Part shown: in pieces, positions 38,976-40,408 of the stretch
Layout: each line of letters starts with the position of its first letter
Position numbering within the stretch: the first letter of the stretch is position 1
NCBI GenBank assembly: GCA_020845735.1
Contig: JADLFF010000113.1
Location: 1 to 40,408 of the forward strand
DNA: 40,408 nt
Source of the DNA: Dehalococcoidia bacterium
GTDB taxonomy: Bacteria; Chloroflexota; Dehalococcoidia; UBA2979
Direction: 5' to 3'
The notes under the pieces: model-generated
What the model saw: only the letters and a program-made list of their open reading frames with translations
The model's database searches: none
What the model was told of the DNA's origin: nothing
Position numbers and translations under genes: made by a program

Positions 38976-40408
38976 TTGCGCGTCCAGGCGCAGAAGCGTT
39001 GGCGGGAACTCACGGACGAGGTGCGTCGCGCGCCGCTGCGACACCTCGTGCTGCTCGTCTTCGCCACATTCGTCGGGTTCCGAGTGATCAGTGCGCTGCC
39101 AGTCAGCGTCGGCGCCACGACCCCGACGGGCACCCCCTCAGCGACTGGCACCGCCACCCCCTCGGTCACGCCCACGGGCACGCCGAGTGCGTCGGCTACA
39201 TCGACTCCAACGAGCACCGCGACCAGCACGGCAACCGCAACGGGCTCGCCGCGCCCCACGCCGAGCGTGGCCGGAGCCGCCGTCCCGACGCCGCAAGGTC
39301 GCGTGTGGCGGCCGCTCCCGGCGGTGCAGATCCTCGGTGCGGTGAAGGCGCCGCTCCTCGCGACTGACTATGACGACGACCCCGCGCAGAGCGACGCGTT
39401 CCACGTCGCGCCGTCGCTCACCATCGACACCGAGCAGTCCGCGACGTGGCCGCTGCTCGTCCCGTCCGACGCCGAGCCCGCGGCCGCCATCCACCTCGCT
39501 GTGCGCGCCTTCTCTGAGTCGGGACCGCTGCTCCTGCACCGCGTCGTCCCCCCCACCGAGCTGCTCGCGGGGGCCGCGTGCGAGTCTGCACTCGCCCCTC
39601 GAGGTGCCGCCGCCACGCTGGCTGCCGGCCTCGCCGCGACCGGACAGGCCGCCCCGGCGCTCGTCGACGCGGCTGTCGCCGACTGCCTCGAGGGCCGTGC
39701 CGCGCTGCTTCCGGTCCGCGTCCCCATCCCGCGAGACTGGCGCCCGGGCGACTACTTCATGTGCGCCGCGGCAGTCACCACCGAGGGCTACGGCGAAGCC
39801 CCGACGTGCAAGCGCTTCCGCATCCTGGCTCTGAGTGGCTTCGCGACGGACCTCGGGCAGGGCGGGCTGGCCGTCGGCACGCTTGTCTCCGGTCAGCGGT
39901 CCGCCCTCGAGGGCGACCACGTGGTCGGCAACCAGGCGCCCACCATCGTGAACGTGGGCAACACCACGCCGGTCGTGGCCGTGCGCATCCAGTCGATGGT
40001 CCACGACGCGCCCCCCTTCCCCGCGGCACGGAACCTGAACGGGACGTACGAGGTGGAGCTCAGCGCGCCGGCTCGTGGCGCCCTCCCCGCGGCCGCCGAG
40101 GCGCACACGGCCGTCCTCACCGACGGCGGCGCGTCGACCGTCCAGTTCCCGTCGATCTGCCTGCGCCCGGGGGAGAGCGTCGCGCTCGACTTCGCCGTCA
40201 CGCCCGTGGGCGCGGTGGCCGCCGGTTCGTACTCGGGCGCCCTCGAGGTACTGACCGGCGACGGCGCGGGGTGTGCCGGCGCACCTCCAGCCAGCCTCAC
40301 TCCTGCGGTCGTGCCCACTCCCGCGGTTGGGCCCTTCTCGGCGGCCTGGCAGCCGACGCCCTGGCGCTGGTTCCGTGACCTCGATGGCGACCGCTTTGGT
40401 GACTCGAA
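38976..40408 (+). CDS. Membrane-anchored surface protein sharing a domain with the paralogs, 3' end outside window
   Basis: At least 477 residues in a frame open to the window end. TTG at 38976 has AGGAG seven bases upstream. An N-terminal signal-anchor segment (about 24-38, LVLLVFATFVGFRVI) is followed by a Thr/Pro/Ser-rich linker (about 45-97) and a soluble domain. Near 388, CLRPGESVALDFAVTP then GSYSGALEVLTG matches the CLEPNEPLKLDFS-TP and YSGAIEV / YQGQILV strands in the paralogs. The visible end, DLDGDRFGDS, resembles a thrombospondin-type-3 calcium repeat. Function unknown; probably part of the same surface system. Confidence 0.82.
   Translation, partial: MRVQAQKRWRELTDEVRRAPLRHLVLLVFATFVGFRVISALPVSVGATTPTGTPSATGTATPSVTPTGTPSASATSTPTSTATSTATATGSPRPTPSVAGAAVPTPQGRVWRPLPAVQILGAVKAPLLATDYDDDPAQSDAFHVAPSLTIDTEQSATWPLLVPSDAEPAAAIHLAVRAFSESGPLLLHRVVPPTELLAGAACESALAPRGAAATLAAGLAATGQAAPALVDAAVADCLEGRAALLPVRVPIPRDWRPGDYFMCAAAVTTEGYGEAPTCKRFRILALSGFATDLGQGGLAVGTLVSGQRSALEGDHVVGNQAPTIVNVGNTTPVVAVRIQSMVHDAPPFPAARNLNGTYEVELSAPARGALPAAAEAHTAVLTDGGASTVQFPSICLRPGESVALDFAVTPVGAVAAGSYSGALEVLTGDGAGCAGAPPASLTPAVVPTPAVGPFSAAWQPTPWRWFRDLDGDRFGDS

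Noticed and set aside
1..40408. CRISPR array, phage or insertion sequence
   Set aside because: The only regular repeats are the coding SPTP array and short tandem units; no spacers, transposase, integrase or terminal inverted repeats were seen.

Overview
The window looks like chromosomal DNA from a high-GC, probably single-membrane bacterium. I favour a Chloroflexota lineage (Dehalococcoidia/Tepidiforma-like), with moderate to low certainty. The reasons are the very GC-rich third codon positions, the short EF-Ts, proline/threonine-rich surface proteins with C-terminal membrane anchors, NrtR, an F420/LLM enzyme and EfeUOB. I see no transposase, integrase, phage gene, rRNA or CRISPR array. Two tRNA genes are present, Ser(GCU) and Pro(GGG).

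Layout. (1) 1-8257, minus strand: a translation and envelope-precursor cluster read rpsB, tsf, frr, uppS, cdsA, dxr, rseP and an anchored unknown protein, then ispG cut by the window edge. pyrH is missing from its usual place, and a plus-strand surface-protein gene (862-1503) sits between ispG and the rest. (2) 8558-9747, plus: an FmdB-like protein, D-aminoacyl-tRNA deacylase and a membrane protein. (3) 9754-15256, minus: a six-gene NAD operon (nadA, a hotdog thioesterase, nadB, a HAD phosphatase, nadC, a P-loop kinase) behind a promoter with a 25-bp palindromic operator. (4) 15554-17026, plus: a small protein and a secreted GH43-like protein. (5) 17072-22462, minus: tRNA-Ser, miaB, the NAD regulator nrtR, a Nudix hydrolase and an LLM enzyme; and a second NAD-like cluster (CinA-like, NMN adenylyltransferase-like, GNAT). 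(6) 22586-26669: the iron-uptake operon efeUOB and, divergently, a Dps ferritin with an apparent 5' frameshift; iron-box-like sequences lie on both sides of the shared intergenic region. (7) 26890-31300: tRNA-Pro, a membrane protein and an amidohydrolase (minus), CorA and a lipoprotein (plus). (8) 31583-40408: a surface-protein locus with four minus-strand exported proteins, two of them tandem paralogs, each followed by a hairpin. After a 740-bp AT-richer divergent intergenic region comes a fifth, plus-strand protein, cut by the window end, that shares a domain with the paralogs.

The main functional stories are: NAD metabolism, with a likely NrtR regulator about 3 kb from a strong operator; a compact iron uptake/storage island; and an uncharacterised cysteine-rich surface-protein family. 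A genome-style signal, the octamer CCTCGAGG, recurs far more often than base composition predicts.
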